A DNA stretch of 37,434 nt, from contig KQ965841.1 in assembly GCA_001574975.1 (NCBI GenBank), positions 9,013-46,446 on the forward strand. The letters run 5' to 3'. Below are positions 20,778-31,822 of this stretch, piece by piece. The notes beneath the pieces are model-generated. The model made no database searches and was not told the origin of the DNA. It saw only the letters and a list, made by a program, of their open reading frames with translations. The stretch comes from Gonapodya prolifera JEL478. Its lineage: Eukaryota > Monoblepharomycota > Monoblepharidomycetes > Monoblepharidales > Gonapodyaceae. Position numbers and translations under genes: made by a program. Numbering within the stretch: position 1 is the stretch's first letter; the number at the start of each line of letters is the position of its first letter.

Positions 20778-23673
20778 CTAGTTGTTCGCACTCGAGCCCC
20801 TTCTTCGGTGGATCCCCGAGTAATTTCCATCCGGTACGCTTGGTGATGTTGTTAATGTACCCGGCGCATTCCCAAACTTGTCCTGTTGATGCCCAGCATA
20901 CGGTCGAAAGTCCGGGACGCTAGCCGAGGAGGATGGTCCTCCAGGGGGGGCGGAGGTAGACTGGGGAGGGTGGCCGGGCATGGAGCCCAAGGAGTACACC
21001 GGTGTCGAGTACGCAGAGTATGCGAGGTGGTTCGGGTGAGGTGCCATCATGAACTGATGAGGAGGGGGAATGATGTAGTATCCCGATAGTCGGTTACTAG
21101 GAGGTCCACCATCAGATCCAGGGACGTGTCCGGGATTGGCGTACGCCGGGATCAAGAACGGCTGTGGCATTCCTGCATACGGCCCCGCAGCCTGTGCCGC
21201 CATGCTGTTGGGGTCGATCGCCACAAGCATCCCCGACATATTGAACCGAGACGTGTCCATCGCACCGCCCCAACTGTAGCCCTGAGTGCTTGGAATGTAA
21301 GGTACCGCGTGCGGAGAGATTGGCGACACGGGCGAGCTAGCCGAGGTCCCGTACGTTGATTCAGAACAGTAACCGGTCGTTGGCGCCCACTGATCCATTC
21401 GAAAGTCGCCCTCCGTCTTCACCGCAGGGTTCCCATATACCGTTACTTCGTCGTCCACGGCCATCGACGTCCCCTCCGTTGCAGACGAATGGAAACTCGC
21501 CTCTTCGACCAACATACTTAACCGCGCATTAGAGTTGCGGTAAGACACCTGCATCTTCCCAACAACCTTTGCCGTCGTGCGGAGCTTGTCAATGGCGCTC
21601 CGTCGAGACCCAGAACCATGCGAAAGCTGGGGCACGTCCACAATGTCCTCCTCCACCGGAACGTCCATCCGGTCCGCCTCCGCAACCACTCCGAGGATTC
21701 CCACCCGCTCGATCGATTGTCGGGTCATCGACATAGCCCGGAACTCTTCGCTGTAGTTGACAGGGTAGCGGAAGTCCTCGGCGCCCTCGTGCGGGAACAT
21801 CGGGGTAGGTGGTGCGGGGGTGGCGGGAGGTGAGGGGGGTCGGAGGGAGTCCTGCTGCGACGCCTTGACGGTGTCGGCATTTGAGGCGGAGTGTTGGAGA
21901 GGGGGGACGCCGTTGGTTTGTGTTCGAGCCATCGTTGCGGCGGGTCGAAGTACAGTCCCGACCCGCGAGATGCCAGACATGGCCCGGGCGGTTGGATCTC
22001 GGGACATGCTTCGAGCCAAGGACGGGCGAGTAAGCGTCGCGGTCTGCTTCTCCGGGATGGGGATGAGGTAATCTCGCGTTGGTACCCAGGCCCGGTTCTG
22101 CTTCTTGTGCGACTCGACATTGACCTCTCTCAGGTACTCGAGGAACCCAAACGGGCAATACTTGACGAGCCACTCGTGTCGGAGAAGCTGGTGCGCGGTC
22201 GGGCGATGCCGGGGGTTGAGCGACATGCATTTCAGCACAAAGTCCCGCGCAAGTGGCGAGACAGGGTCCCAGTACGGACTCTCGAATTGGAAGTCGCCCC
22301 GGATAACACGGCTGCAAATGTCCGGTACGTCCGCGGCGTCGAAGTAAGGGCCGTAGCCGCAGAGAAGTGTGTCTGATTTAGGGGGAGGCAGAATTGACCG
22401 CTTGACGACACAGAAGAGGGGCCGCGCTGGAAGGCTACAGCACTCACAGGCAATCACACCGATAGCGTAAATATCCACGGGCTTTCCGTAGGGTATATGG
22501 AGGAGAATTTCCGGAGCTGTGTATCCAGGCGACCCGCACACTGTGCGCATCAAGCCGTCCTCCGTATCAAGGTGCTTGGCTATTCCAAAATCGATAATAG
22601 TCAGAGGCGCGTTTGGGTCAGCGGTTTTGAAGAGGCTGGAAACGGCGTAGGGCGAAGATGTGAGGTTGACGTTCCAATGTTGATGTTTGAAGCGGAGAGG
22701 GGGAGAAAAGAAATCGAAATAGTTTTGAGTTGTGCGTTTGTTCTAATTGATTGATTTTGGTGGGGTACGTACAGGTTTTCGGGTTTTAAGTCGCGGTGTA
22801 CGACCTCTGGTGACGGGGAGAACTTGCTTAGTCCACCAGCACCGACGCTCCCCGCGCAACGAAGCACTCACCGTGGTCGTGCAAGTACGCAACAGTATTA
22901 ACAATCTTTGGGTTGGAAAGCCATGACGTCGGGGGGCTCAGTTCCACGGTTCCACTGGTCTGGGACGGCAATCGAAACTCACCGTCGCCACGATGACTGC
23001 CGCCTCCCGTTCGTTGAAACTTCCTTTCTGTACAATCCTCTCGAAGAGCTCACCGCCACTCGCTGAGGTCAGGGGGGGAGGAATAAGGCGGGCCTCCTGA
23101 AGCTAAACCATCTCACGACACTCACCGAGGTCGAAGACCAGATAGTATCGCTCTTCCGTCTCAAAGAAGTCCAACATCTGGATACAATTTTCGTGTCTAG
23201 CAAAGGCATAACAGTGAAGCTGGCGACGGTCTCCTGTTTTGGGGGAGGAAGATACCTGATCTTGGAAAGCACTGCCATCTCGTCCTGAACCATCCGCTCC
23301 TTGTTCTTCTCCTTCAGCACCTTCTTCCGCATAATCTTGATCGCAACCTTCTTTCCGGTGGGGAGATGGGTACATTGCTTCACTGTTCCGTACGTTCCCT
23401 GACCTGTTGTGTGAGGTGAGCGTGTGGCGTGCAAGCCTACGTTCGCAAGCAGAGCTCACCTAGCGTCTTCTCCGCAGCGTAAGTCTTCTCCTTCCTTATT
23501 GGCGGCGGTGGTTTCACTTCTTGTACGGGCGGGAGAGGGGGAGGAGTCGGTGTAGGGGGTGTCGGTCGCGGGATCCGGCTGCTTTCCGCGCGCTGTGAGT
23601 TGCTGACCGCCCGTGTGGCATCGCCCCCATTCTTCGCTCCGAAGACGCCTTTGAAGGTCGTGAACAGCGACAT
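20778..23673 (-). CDS. CaMK-like serine/threonine protein kinase
   Basis: Eight phase-consistent exons (23673-23460, 23403-23256, 23196-23126, 23062-22983, 22905-22872, 22806-22773, 22635-22448, 22372-20778) encode about 787 residues. After a Pro-rich N terminus come the glycine loop GQGTYGTV (72-79), VAIKIM with Lys94, SGGELFERIV, HRDLKPENL with catalytic Asp188, DFGIA (Asp209) and SPGYTAPEIL (APE about 234-236). The GVIAYTLLCGYGPY and HEWL motifs then end the catalytic domain near residue 320. These are the hallmarks of the calcium/calmodulin-dependent kinase group; ATP-dependent Ser/Thr phosphorylation is expected, and all key residues are present. The remaining 460 or so residues are Ser/Pro/Gln-rich and probably disordered, with no recognised domain. 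The start at 23673 is the first ATG that keeps frame into the kinase domain. Which signal it answers cannot be read from the sequence. Confidence 0.9.
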
Positions 23674-24564
23674 CCCCGGCGCGATCCGAAGGAAAGTGCT
23701 CGGGTTGATATATTGACGGCAAAAATGGTGGGCTGCAGGCAACGCCCTGGCTGGTTGGGGCTGGCCCAAGGGCGTGAACATCGCAAAAACGGCTATTTAT
23801 GAGAGAAACCCATAATGCTGTGACGTAAGATACCTTTTCCATATTTTGGCGTGGTTCTGGCGGTGAACCAAATCGGGAATTAAGGCACGGAAAGTTGTGG
23901 AATGGACTCTATTGAAACGTTTAGTGATTTTTCTTTGACGAGAGCTCAAGCCCGAGTAACAGTGATGATCGCGACCACCAAAAGTGTGAGACACTCCAGC
24001 CATTCCATAACAAGAGTAGTCAACCCCTTGTCCCTCTTCGGGCTCTCGGGTGAAGCCGGATCTGCCGGCAGAGGGAAGCAGTCAAATATATTAGCTGTCT
24101 TCCATTTTGGTCTGAAAGAAAGCACTTTTCTTTCGTTGTGTATATTGGACAAACATTGACTGCCTGGTTCTGTACTTTTTCTCCAAACCTTGGCAGGGGC
24201 GAAATCACCGCGAAAGGCCTGACGTAACATTGTTTGGGTCAATCGGTCATTTCGTGGAAGGTCGAACAACCGTTTCGGGTCCCCTGAGCCACCTGGATAC
24301 TTGCAAGTTTATCTTCGACATGGCTGATCGAGCGCAGCGCATTTGTTAGAATAATGCCATGACCGGTGAACCCAAAACAGATGGTGTTCAGAAATGTGTT
24401 GGGGAATGGATGATTCGATACCCCGTACCAATAAAGTGGCAAGTAACTTGCGCAGTTCAACCGAGACCTTCCACCAAGAACGAAACACAGCTCCAGTACA
24501 TTCCGTTCATCATCCCTTCTTCATCAACTGTTAATAATCTCTTCAAGGCTTCGAACTTTTCGCC
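23674..24564. promoter_or_regulatory. Shared upstream region of kinase and Vps27 genes
   Basis: The kinase (-) and VPS27 (+) genes are divergent, with 891 bp between start codons. No protein-like frame was found. The interval must hold both promoters; no specific element was assigned. Confidence 0.4.
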
Positions 24565-27142
24565 ATGTCGTTCTGGGGCTCAGACCCATTTGCGGAGCTC
24601 GTGGGTGAGTATCGGCATCGAAGCTTAGAGAGCGTCCCTCAAAGCTTCGTACAAAATGAAAAGTACTCATGTGGATGCCTTCGAGTGACACCCCAAGGCT
24701 TACTGAGTCCATCGAGGATGTGTCCAGAACCAGCTCGAAATATCAGTTGTTTGGAGGAACAGCGCTCTCCTCTTTCCACCAGCCGGCCCTGCTCTGACGG
24801 CCGACTTTTCTCCACCTCACAGACAAAGCCACGGGGGAGAACCTTCCCGCCGGCGCCGACCCCGACATCGCGTTGTCGCTCGAAATAGCTGACCAAATCA
24901 AGGGGAAGCAGGTCCCCGCATTACAGGCCATGCGGGCCATCAAGGCTAAAATCCAACACAAGAACCCCAACGTTCAGCTTCGTAGCCTGAAGGTGAGCTG
25001 ACCTCCTCTTGTTGAAACCTGAGTCGAAGAGTTGAATGTTCTGGTGTTCCTTTTAGCTTGCCGACATTTGCGTGAAGAACGGAGGCCACCATTTTCTCCA
25101 GCAAGTAGCGTCAAAGGAGTTTATGGACTCGTTGGAAGGGATCATCAACAGCCAGGTATGTGCGGGGAACTGAGCTGCCACCAGAAGATGCTTTACTGAC
25201 GAGCAGAGGTCGGAACAAACATGCGGCAGGTACCAGTCCCGCATCCCGAAGTCAGGTCCAAGATTCTGGAGCTCGTGCAGACCTGGGCTCACGCGTTCAA
25301 GGAGAAACCCGATCTTTCGCTTGTGGGTGAAGTCTACACGAGGCTCAAGTATCGAGGTACGCGGAGGTCGTACGCCGAAGTTCGAAGGTTCTGCTGTCTT
25401 AACCTTGTCGCCACACATCTTGCCGGCCACCAACCTGAACAGGCTTCGCCTTCCCCGCCTTCGACCCCACCGCCGCGTCCTCCGCCCTCGTCGACACCGC
25501 CACCGCCCCAACGTGGACCGACAGCAACACATGCGACCGGTGCCGCGCCGCGTTCACGTTCACCAACCGGAAACATCACTGCCGCAACTGCGGCGGCACG
25601 TTTTGCCAACAGTGTTCGGGCAAGGAGCTGCCCCTCCCGAAATTCGGAATCACAACACCTGTCCGCGTGTGCGATGGGTGCCATGGTCGCTTGACTGGAG
25701 GCGCGGACTTGCTTGGCGCGAAACCCACGTTTCTCGACACGAAACCTTCGGTCGGTGGAGGGTATCCTGGCGCCACCGGACCGGCGGCGGGGGGGGTGGA
25801 CCCACTTGACGCGGACATTCAGCGTGCGATACAGCTCTCGCTTGCTGCGTCGTCGTCTCCCCCACTTCAACGTAAGCAGCCTGCCCCCAGTTCGGCCCCG
25901 GCAAAGTCAGGGAAAGAAGACGATCTTGCCCGCAAGGAACAAGAGGATCTCGAGCGGGCCATAGCCGAATCTCTCAAGGAGGTGCGAATCTCCTCGGCAC
26001 CAAGGTCTTCGACTGGACGGTCCGGAGATGGGGGTATCACCGTCACTGCCGCGCCTCACAACCCCAATGCGTTGACGGAAGTGGAGATTGAGAACGTCCG
26101 GTTGTTTGCGGAGCTTGTGGAGAAACTTGAGGAAGAGGGCGCTGGGAGAAATTGGCAAGGCGGTGCGGTTGGTGGTGAAGCTGTCGAGGTGAGTACAACT
26201 CTATACTTCTGAAGTCACTTCATATGCTCAGACTCGTTCTTTGACTATCAGGCACTTCATCATCAAATTGCTCTCCTACAACCCAAACTTGTATCCAATC
26301 TCTCCGACTCGGTGCGGAAATATCGCCTGTTTGTCTCGTTCAACGCAAAGTTGGAACAAGCACTCCGGACATATGACGAAATGCTCAATAAGAGACTCGA
26401 AGCAGCTCGAAACGCTGGGGCGACGATCGCTGGAGGCGGATACGGGTCGTACCCCGCAGCGGGTGGATATCCCTCGACGTCCGCCTACCCGGCCTCCACA
26501 GCCTCCTCATCATCATCGTATGCCTACCCAAGTACTGCTGTTGGCGCAGCACCCTCTGTTCCATACCAACCGTACAACACGTACCCATCGATGCCGGCGT
26601 ATCCCGAATATCCTGCGAATCCATCTGCTCAACCGAGTAACCCGTATCCCTCCACGACAACTCCGGCGGCCGACAATTACGGGTACCAAGGCTATTCGAA
26701 TCCGTCTGCCAACGCCTCTGGCCCCGTGGAAGGTCAAGCCCCCAATCCGTACCCAGTATCATCTTCAGCGCAACCATCGAGCATCTCTCCTTATCCTGGT
26801 CAATCTTCGGCTTATCCGCAACAGTATGCTTCGCCTGCTCCTCAGCCCCCACCTCCTGCCGCGAATGGATACCCTGGCTCCCCGAATCTCGGAGCTCAAG
26901 GATCAAACGTCGTTCCGGCGCATGTTGATCCCAATGCTGCGGCCGGATACTATCAACAACAATCTCAGCCAGTCTACGACTACGGAAAGGGCCAACCTCA
27001 AGCGCAGAGTCAGCCAGCGGCACAGGGACTACCAACAGGGTATGGGTATGGAGGTGCTCCCATGACCGTTCATCAGGCTGCCCCGCCTGCTGCTGCACCA
27101 GCGCCAGCGCCGGTGGAGGAGAAGCCATTAATAGAGCTTTAG
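24565..27142 (+). CDS. VPS27: Vps27/Hrs, ESCRT-0 endosomal sorting subunit
   Basis: Six exons (24565-24604, 24823-24992, 25057-25155, 25230-25356, 25443-26188, 26252-27142) keep phase and give about 690 residues. Residues about 5-145 form a VHS domain (DIALSLEIADQIKGK, NPNVQLRSLK, VKNGGHHFLQQVASKEF, LELVQTWAHAF). A FYVE zinc finger follows at about 176-228 with the PI3P-binding signature RKHHCRNCGG. Two ubiquitin-interacting motifs follow (DADIQRAIQLSL about 268-279; QEDLERAIAESLKE about 312-325), then a helical, GAT-like dimerisation region and a long Tyr/Pro/Ser-rich tail. The C-terminal LIEL resembles a clathrin-box motif. The protein recognises ubiquitinated cargo on PI3P-rich endosomes and recruits ESCRT-I. 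Domain order and size match fungal Vps27. All zinc-ligand cysteines of the finger appear present; the gene looks intact. Confidence 0.95.
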
Positions 27143-27511
27143 GCTCATGCTTTTCTGTATTTTGGGGGTTGTGTGGTGAAGTTGGCCCGGCTCGGTTGGA
27201 ATGTTTCTTTGAAAGTTAGTTGGAGTAAACATACATTACTGTAACAGCGACCCTGTTCGTTCCATTTCGCAACGCAATAAGGGTGAGTGACGTTACCACT
27301 TCAACTTCTTGCGGGTGCTACAATGTAGATGAAGTTGGAAGCGAATGCTGATTTGGCACAGACCAACCTAAAAAGAAATACGGTTTTTGAAGTTCACGCA
27401 GTGCAATACCAGTGTCGGAAAGAATGGGAAATGAGGTTGACTGCGTCCTTTTGTCATAAGTAGACGATTCCACTCCTTGTTCAGTCACTAGGCGGGAGCG
27501 AAGCGGAAGAG
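27143..27511. other. Intergenic between VPS27 and MYND gene
   Basis: Contains the 3' end of VPS27 and presumably 5' sequence of the next gene. No coding signature; no clear polyadenylation hexamer was assigned. Confidence 0.35.
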
Positions 27512-28492
27512 ATGAAAAAGGCGGGAGAAGTACCGGCGCTTTTGGAGTCTCGGGAGGATGGTTACCGACGGACTCTTTGGGAATACAGATATCTTTGGAC
27601 TGAAGCTGCAGCTGTCGCCGATGACCCAGTGCGATACGACGAGGAAGCCGGCCGCGCCATAAAAGCGATTTTTGCGGACGCCGGTGATGCCCCGGACGAG
27701 GCAACAAGGCGCAAGGTCTACAGCCACCTGTTTGCAAGCGCATACCGCAGGGATGCCACCATCCACTGCTGTCCGTCGGTCATGAACAGTTGCTCGGCGG
27801 GTCCATTTGGTGTGCTTATCGTCCACCTGCAGCAGTCCCGGGCATGTCGACGAATCCTGTTGGAACCTTCGCTGAATTTACTTCCCCGGTTTGTGGAAGT
27901 TATGGCATCTTTACTTCATTCTTCGCTCGAAAAGGCCTTAAAGGAATTTGCGCTGGGAAGAGACCACAGCGACACCAATGGGCTTTGTGAGCTATTGAAA
28001 ATTATCGTCAGCTCTTGGGACCGGACATTAGCAGGGAAAGCGCGGTCTACTACTCAAATGTAGTAAAAGAAAAGTCAGCGTTATTTTAAATGATCTGGGA
28101 TGTCGTGAATCGCAGCGCTGGGAAAGACACCAGAGGTCATGTATGGGGTCAAGTTGTGCTGCCACTGCGAAGCTTCTCTCTATTCACGCTTTGGCCTTCG
28201 GCTCCCGATTTGGGATCAGGCTCCAAGGATACTGGAAGATTTGGCGGAAGGGTTGAAGGTCACGCACAAAGTTCACAAGGTGTTGAGAACTGAGGACATG
28301 TAATCTGTTGATGCGGCAATAGGATGCACCAACCTCACCCCCAGAAAGGCATGCGCTCGGTGCCAGACGGCAATGTACTGTGACACAATGTGCCAGAAGG
28401 CGCACTGGAAGCTACACAAACTGGTGTGCAGAGAGGATTTTTGGAATATCGAAGGCGTCAAGGGGGATATTGACAAGGAACGGACAACCTGA
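27512..28492 (+). pseudogene. MYND zinc-finger protein, probably decayed
   Basis: The first frame (27512-28063) reads as a charged helical protein (ESREDGYRRTLWEYRYLWTE, LPRFVEVMASLLHSSLEKAL) and stops at 28063. About 100 bases later another frame gives LYSRFGLRLPIWDQAPRILE and VTHKVHKVLRTEDM. A TAA and about 20 bases then precede GCTNLTPRKACARCQTAMYC, continuing CDTMCQKAHWKLHKLVC. That last part is a MYND finger: paired Cys, the YC...CQ...W..HK..C pattern and a following REDFWN. The first Cys pair is reduced to one Cys because upstream sequence is broken. MYND genes of this style, with a long helical N terminus and a C-terminal finger, are common in Agaricomycetes and mediate protein contacts. 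Whether very short introns reconnect the parts, or the gene is dead, is uncertain; I favour decay. Confidence 0.55.
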
Positions 28493-28605
28493 TCCCCAAA
28501 AAGACGTGCGCACAATACCAGATGACTGTATGATGATGCAATGTATCAGTGGGCTGGTGTGCCGTGAGGACTTTTGGAACGTAAAAGATGTCAAGGGGAA
28601 CGACG
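28331..28605 (+). repeat. Tandem duplication of the MYND-encoding end
   Basis: 28331-28475 (intact finger) is followed at 28486-28605 by a diverged second copy starting AACCTGATCCCCAAAAAG against AACCTCACCCCCAGAAAG. The copy keeps LVCREDFWN and VKG but has lost about 25 bases and most zinc-binding cysteines, and lies in another frame that stays open to 28649. It is a local tandem duplication with decay of the second unit. Confidence 0.8.
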
Positions 28606-28649
28606 AGTGGGCTAAGGGAGTACGTAGGGACGCGAGGGCGATTCATTGA

Positions 28650-29692
28650 ATAAACATGTCACACGATTCTTGCTTAACCTAGTTCTAATGCTCTAAGACG
28701 TGTGATACTTTCTTCGCAGTTGATGATTTCACGTGCTATTCAAAGAGATGTAAGATTTCAGTTTTTGGAAGTCGCAAAACGTTCAGAAACTCCAGGATGA
28801 GCAAGTTGAACCCAGATGATAACAACACGGACGCTCTTCAAGAGTTATAAAGCCCCAGCACCATTTCCTTGAAAAGGTTCATTCCAGCTCTCTTTATAAT
28901 CTGCAACGTCTTGACCCTTGCCTCGGCTCTAGTGAGACGCCAGAAACTTCCAGCTTAGTGCTTTTAAGGAGTGCCGTGGCGGGGTGAACGAGACGCGAGA
29001 GCACCTAATTGCAAGGGACGAAGCGATAAGGGGAAGCTCAATCTTGACACGGTTTGCGTTATATCTACCTTTCAGAACATCATGTGTGGCATGGGCGTCG
29101 TGTAGAAAGTGTGTTTGAAGCTCGGAAGGGCTTTACAGGAGGGAGTAACCACATTCATTATTATGGAAATGGGATTACATTTCAAACTGTTTGCTATGGT
29201 TCAACTCACTGCATCCGCATCTTTTCAAGCACCCGTTCCGAAATTTGGTGTGGGTCAATATCGTCTACACGAACTAAAGGGGTGTTCTCCGCTCTGCGAG
29301 TTCGTGGCAGGACAGCGGCTAGCTGTGATCACCAATTGACGTACTCCTTTCGCGTCCACTACATGACCTTATGTGCGCCCGATAGAGCTTCAAAAGAACT
29401 TGATGGTGTGTCACAGGAACATTGAAGTTCGTGACGAGGGGGCTTCACCGATTGCACAGAGCGTTCGTTGTGAGTATTGGGGTAGTGCGGACCCATCTTT
29501 TGTAACGGAAGAACGGACCTTGTCGAGGCCGCCAGATGCGCCACAGCTCGCCCAGAGGCTTCCTGTTTGATGGAAGGTGGATTCGATCATAGGAGGGAAG
29601 GGAATGCGGTAATGGGTCTCAGTGATACGGTTTTTCGTGAGACGCGATGAGGAGCAGATGCGCAAATAGCAAATACATTGGAGATTAATAAG
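28650..29692. other. Gene-free stretch of 1 kb, nothing recognised
   Basis: Short open frames occur, none with family features. No repeat pair, RNA gene or transposon terminus was found. It lies between two genes that converge (MYND on +, phosphatase on -). Confidence 0.4.
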
Positions 29693-30409
29693 TTACAGTT
29701 TGCGCACCGAAAGCTCAAACTCCCTCAACTGTCTCAAAAAACCCTCGTTCATAGCAACCGCTTTTCTCGAATCCGTCACTAACTGCATCGCATCTTGGAG
29801 GCACACGCCTCGTTTGGCAATCAACCACCCGACGACCGCCGCCGCTGACCGACTCTTTCCTTGATAGCAATGCACCAGCACACCACCTCGACCAGTTTGT
29901 CTCGCCTGCACCACACCAGCGTCGATAGCATCAATCACCTCTGGCAATGATCCCCGTAAGTCAAACGACGCGCATGGAGCGCCGACCCGAGCCACACGTG
30001 GTCGTCGATGTGAGCAGGAAGAATGTCCGCATATCCAGCTCCAACTGCCGGCGACGACCGCAGCGGGGTACGATGTCTCGAAACCCTTGAAGGGCCCAAT
30101 CCAATGCCGAACGTCAGGAATCCCGGGGAACCTTTCCTTCACAAGTGCTTCGGCAGCTTTCATCTCGTCCTCTGTCTCACCGTATACGATGGCAGCGTTC
30201 CGGTGCTCGGGCAATTCCCAGTCTTCGTTCCAGACCGACTGCGCACCGACTGCATGGGATAAATCGTAGCTCTCGACGCTCCGAGCGTCCACGACAAGGT
30301 TCTCGTTCTGGAGCGCATTGAATACCGTTCTGGGAGTTCCTAAGGGCTTGGTGATGCGGTCTGTGGGCATTGTCGCGGATCGAAAGTAAAGAACTTGACC
30401 GCAATTCAT
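29693..30409 (-). CDS. Dual-specificity phosphatase with rhodanese-like N terminus
   Basis: One uninterrupted frame of 238 residues from 30409; the in-frame ATG at 30370 (MPTDRITKPL) is an equally good start. Residues about 28-115 resemble a rhodanese fold lacking the active Cys (LVVDARSVESYDLSHAVGAQ, AAIVYGETEDE, GPFKGFETSYP), as in the N-terminal domain of MAP-kinase phosphatases. The C-terminal part carries the phosphatase loop VHCYQGKSRSAAAVVGWLIA, with nucleophile Cys181 and Arg187 in the HCxxGxxRS signature. It should remove phosphate from Ser/Thr/Tyr substrates, perhaps MAP kinases. The stretch between, residues about 116-150 (GSWSWICGHSSCSHRRPR), does not look like phosphatase sequence, while another frame over the same bases reads DILPAHIDDHVWLGSALHAR, typical of these domains. 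A frameshift or missed splicing may therefore have damaged the first strands of the domain. Confidence 0.75.
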   Translation of the reverse strand: MNCGQVLYFRSATMPTDRITKPLGTPRTVFNALQNENLVVDARSVESYDLSHAVGAQSVWNEDWELPEHRNAAIVYGETEDEMKAAEALVKERFPGIPDVRHWIGPFKGFETSYPAAVVAGSWSWICGHSSCSHRRPRVARVGAPCASFDLRGSLPEVIDAIDAGVVQARQTGRGGVLVHCYQGKSRSAAAVVGWLIAKRGVCLQDAMQLVTDSRKAVAMNEGFLRQLREFELSVRKL

Positions 30410-30524
30410 ATAATAGATATACTTCTTTTATCGTACATAACGTAGTCAAAACAATAAATAAAGTCCCCTCCTCCACAAGCACAGGTGCCTAACACCAGGT
30501 CCCAAACTCCATCAATAACTGCGC

Positions 30525-31822
30525 TCAAGGATCGGCGGCGAACGAAATACCAGCCGCCTTCATCGGGTTAGCGTACTGTGTCGCATCAGTGACGTCGCCC
30601 GACACTCCAGTCGGTGGGATGTGGAGGAAGGTGAGCCAAGAGATGCCCTGCTGCTCCATGAACTTGGTCAGTACGGTGTCTTGGCCGCCGTTGGGAGACG
30701 TCGGGCTGGTGGCCGCCGCGAACTCGGTGAGCACGACGGAGTATCCGGCTTGGTTCAGAGCCTTGGCAGCGTCCGAAGCACCTTGAGCCCCCCAGTAGCC
30801 TGATAACAACGGGTTGAAAATGAGTTTTGGGGGAACCGAGAGGTCATCAACCTGGGGTTTGCATATGACGTACCGTGAATCGCTATGGCTTCGTTGGTCC
30901 ACTTGTGGTTTGCATCTCCAAACACCGTCTTGCTGAAAGATTGCGCATCTTTCACGGCACCGGCAGCCGACGATCCTCCCCCGATGGACGCGTAAGTGAA
31001 CAGAAGCACTGGGGTGGATGGTGCAGCGGCCCGGATGATCTTGTAGCAGTCGGCCATCATGCTCACAGCACCGGGGCTCTGGGTCGACGTGAGATATGAA
31101 GGTCCCCACTGGACGGGCTCGTTGTGGATTTCGTAGATGACGTGGGTCTTTGGTAGAAAGTGGGGTTTAGCAAGTTACACGACGGAATGGCTAGATATGC
31201 ATGATAGTACCAACCTCGGCGGCGTATCGAGCAGCGTAGAACTTCCAGAAGTCGCGAGCGTAGGCGAGGTTGAACTTTCCGTTGTTGGCACCGTTGGCTG
31301 TCGCGAGACGGTACACGGCATGTTGATCAGAAATGCGCCAGGCCGCGAGCACAGTAACACTTGAGGCGCAATCATGAACTCACCAAGGACAATCACGACA
31401 TACATGTTTGCAGACTTGGTGGCCGCCACGATTTTGTCGACCCTGGAAGCGGCGTATCCTGGCTGCTTGCTCCCCGCAGCTGGGTAGTTGGGGTCGTATG
31501 TCTCGGCGTACTGAACAAAAGATTACAACCGACAGGTGAGACGCCTGCGGACGGTGCGCCATGACATGGAGGCCGGGGCACTCACCAAGTGGACGGCGTT
31601 GAAGCCGTACTTCGCCTTCACGCTGGCGATATTCGCCGCCGGAACGGCATCAGTCCACTCCGTCGACGTGAAGGGACCACGAAGAGGGTGACCCGTGTCC
31701 GAGACGAACGTCTTGCCGTTGAGTTTAGGACGGCCACGCGCGGCCCACGTCGAGGACGCTGCCGCGAGAGCGAGCACGAAGGCGAGGAGGAGTTTGACAA
31801 GGGTGAGTTGTTTGAACCCCAT
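30525..31822 (-). CDS. Secreted GH5-like glycoside hydrolase (cellulase fold)
   Basis: Five exons (31822-31586, 31510-31384, 31297-31215, 31147-30874, 30799-30525) keep phase and encode 331 residues. The N terminus is a signal peptide (KLLLAFVLALAAASSTWA), so the enzyme is secreted. The TIM-barrel family signature YEIHNEPVQWGPSY gives acid/base Glu159, and VVLTEFAAATSPTS supplies the likely nucleophile Glu266. Other blocks are GHPLRGPF near residue 45, YARDFWKFYAARYAAE and SIGGGSSAAGAVKDAQSF. The length fits a single-domain family 5 enzyme without a carbohydrate-binding module. It should hydrolyse beta-linked glucan or mannan of plant or fungal walls; the subfamily and substrate cannot be settled by eye. 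A truncated paralogue lies inverted at 16509-17283. The gene appears intact. Confidence 0.85.

Noticed and set aside
26385-27128. 247-codon open frame on - and a 274-codon frame on + from 26241
   Set aside because: Both overlap the last VPS27 exon, which is in frame with FYVE and UIM regions; they arise from its low-complexity Tyr/Pro/Ser tail.
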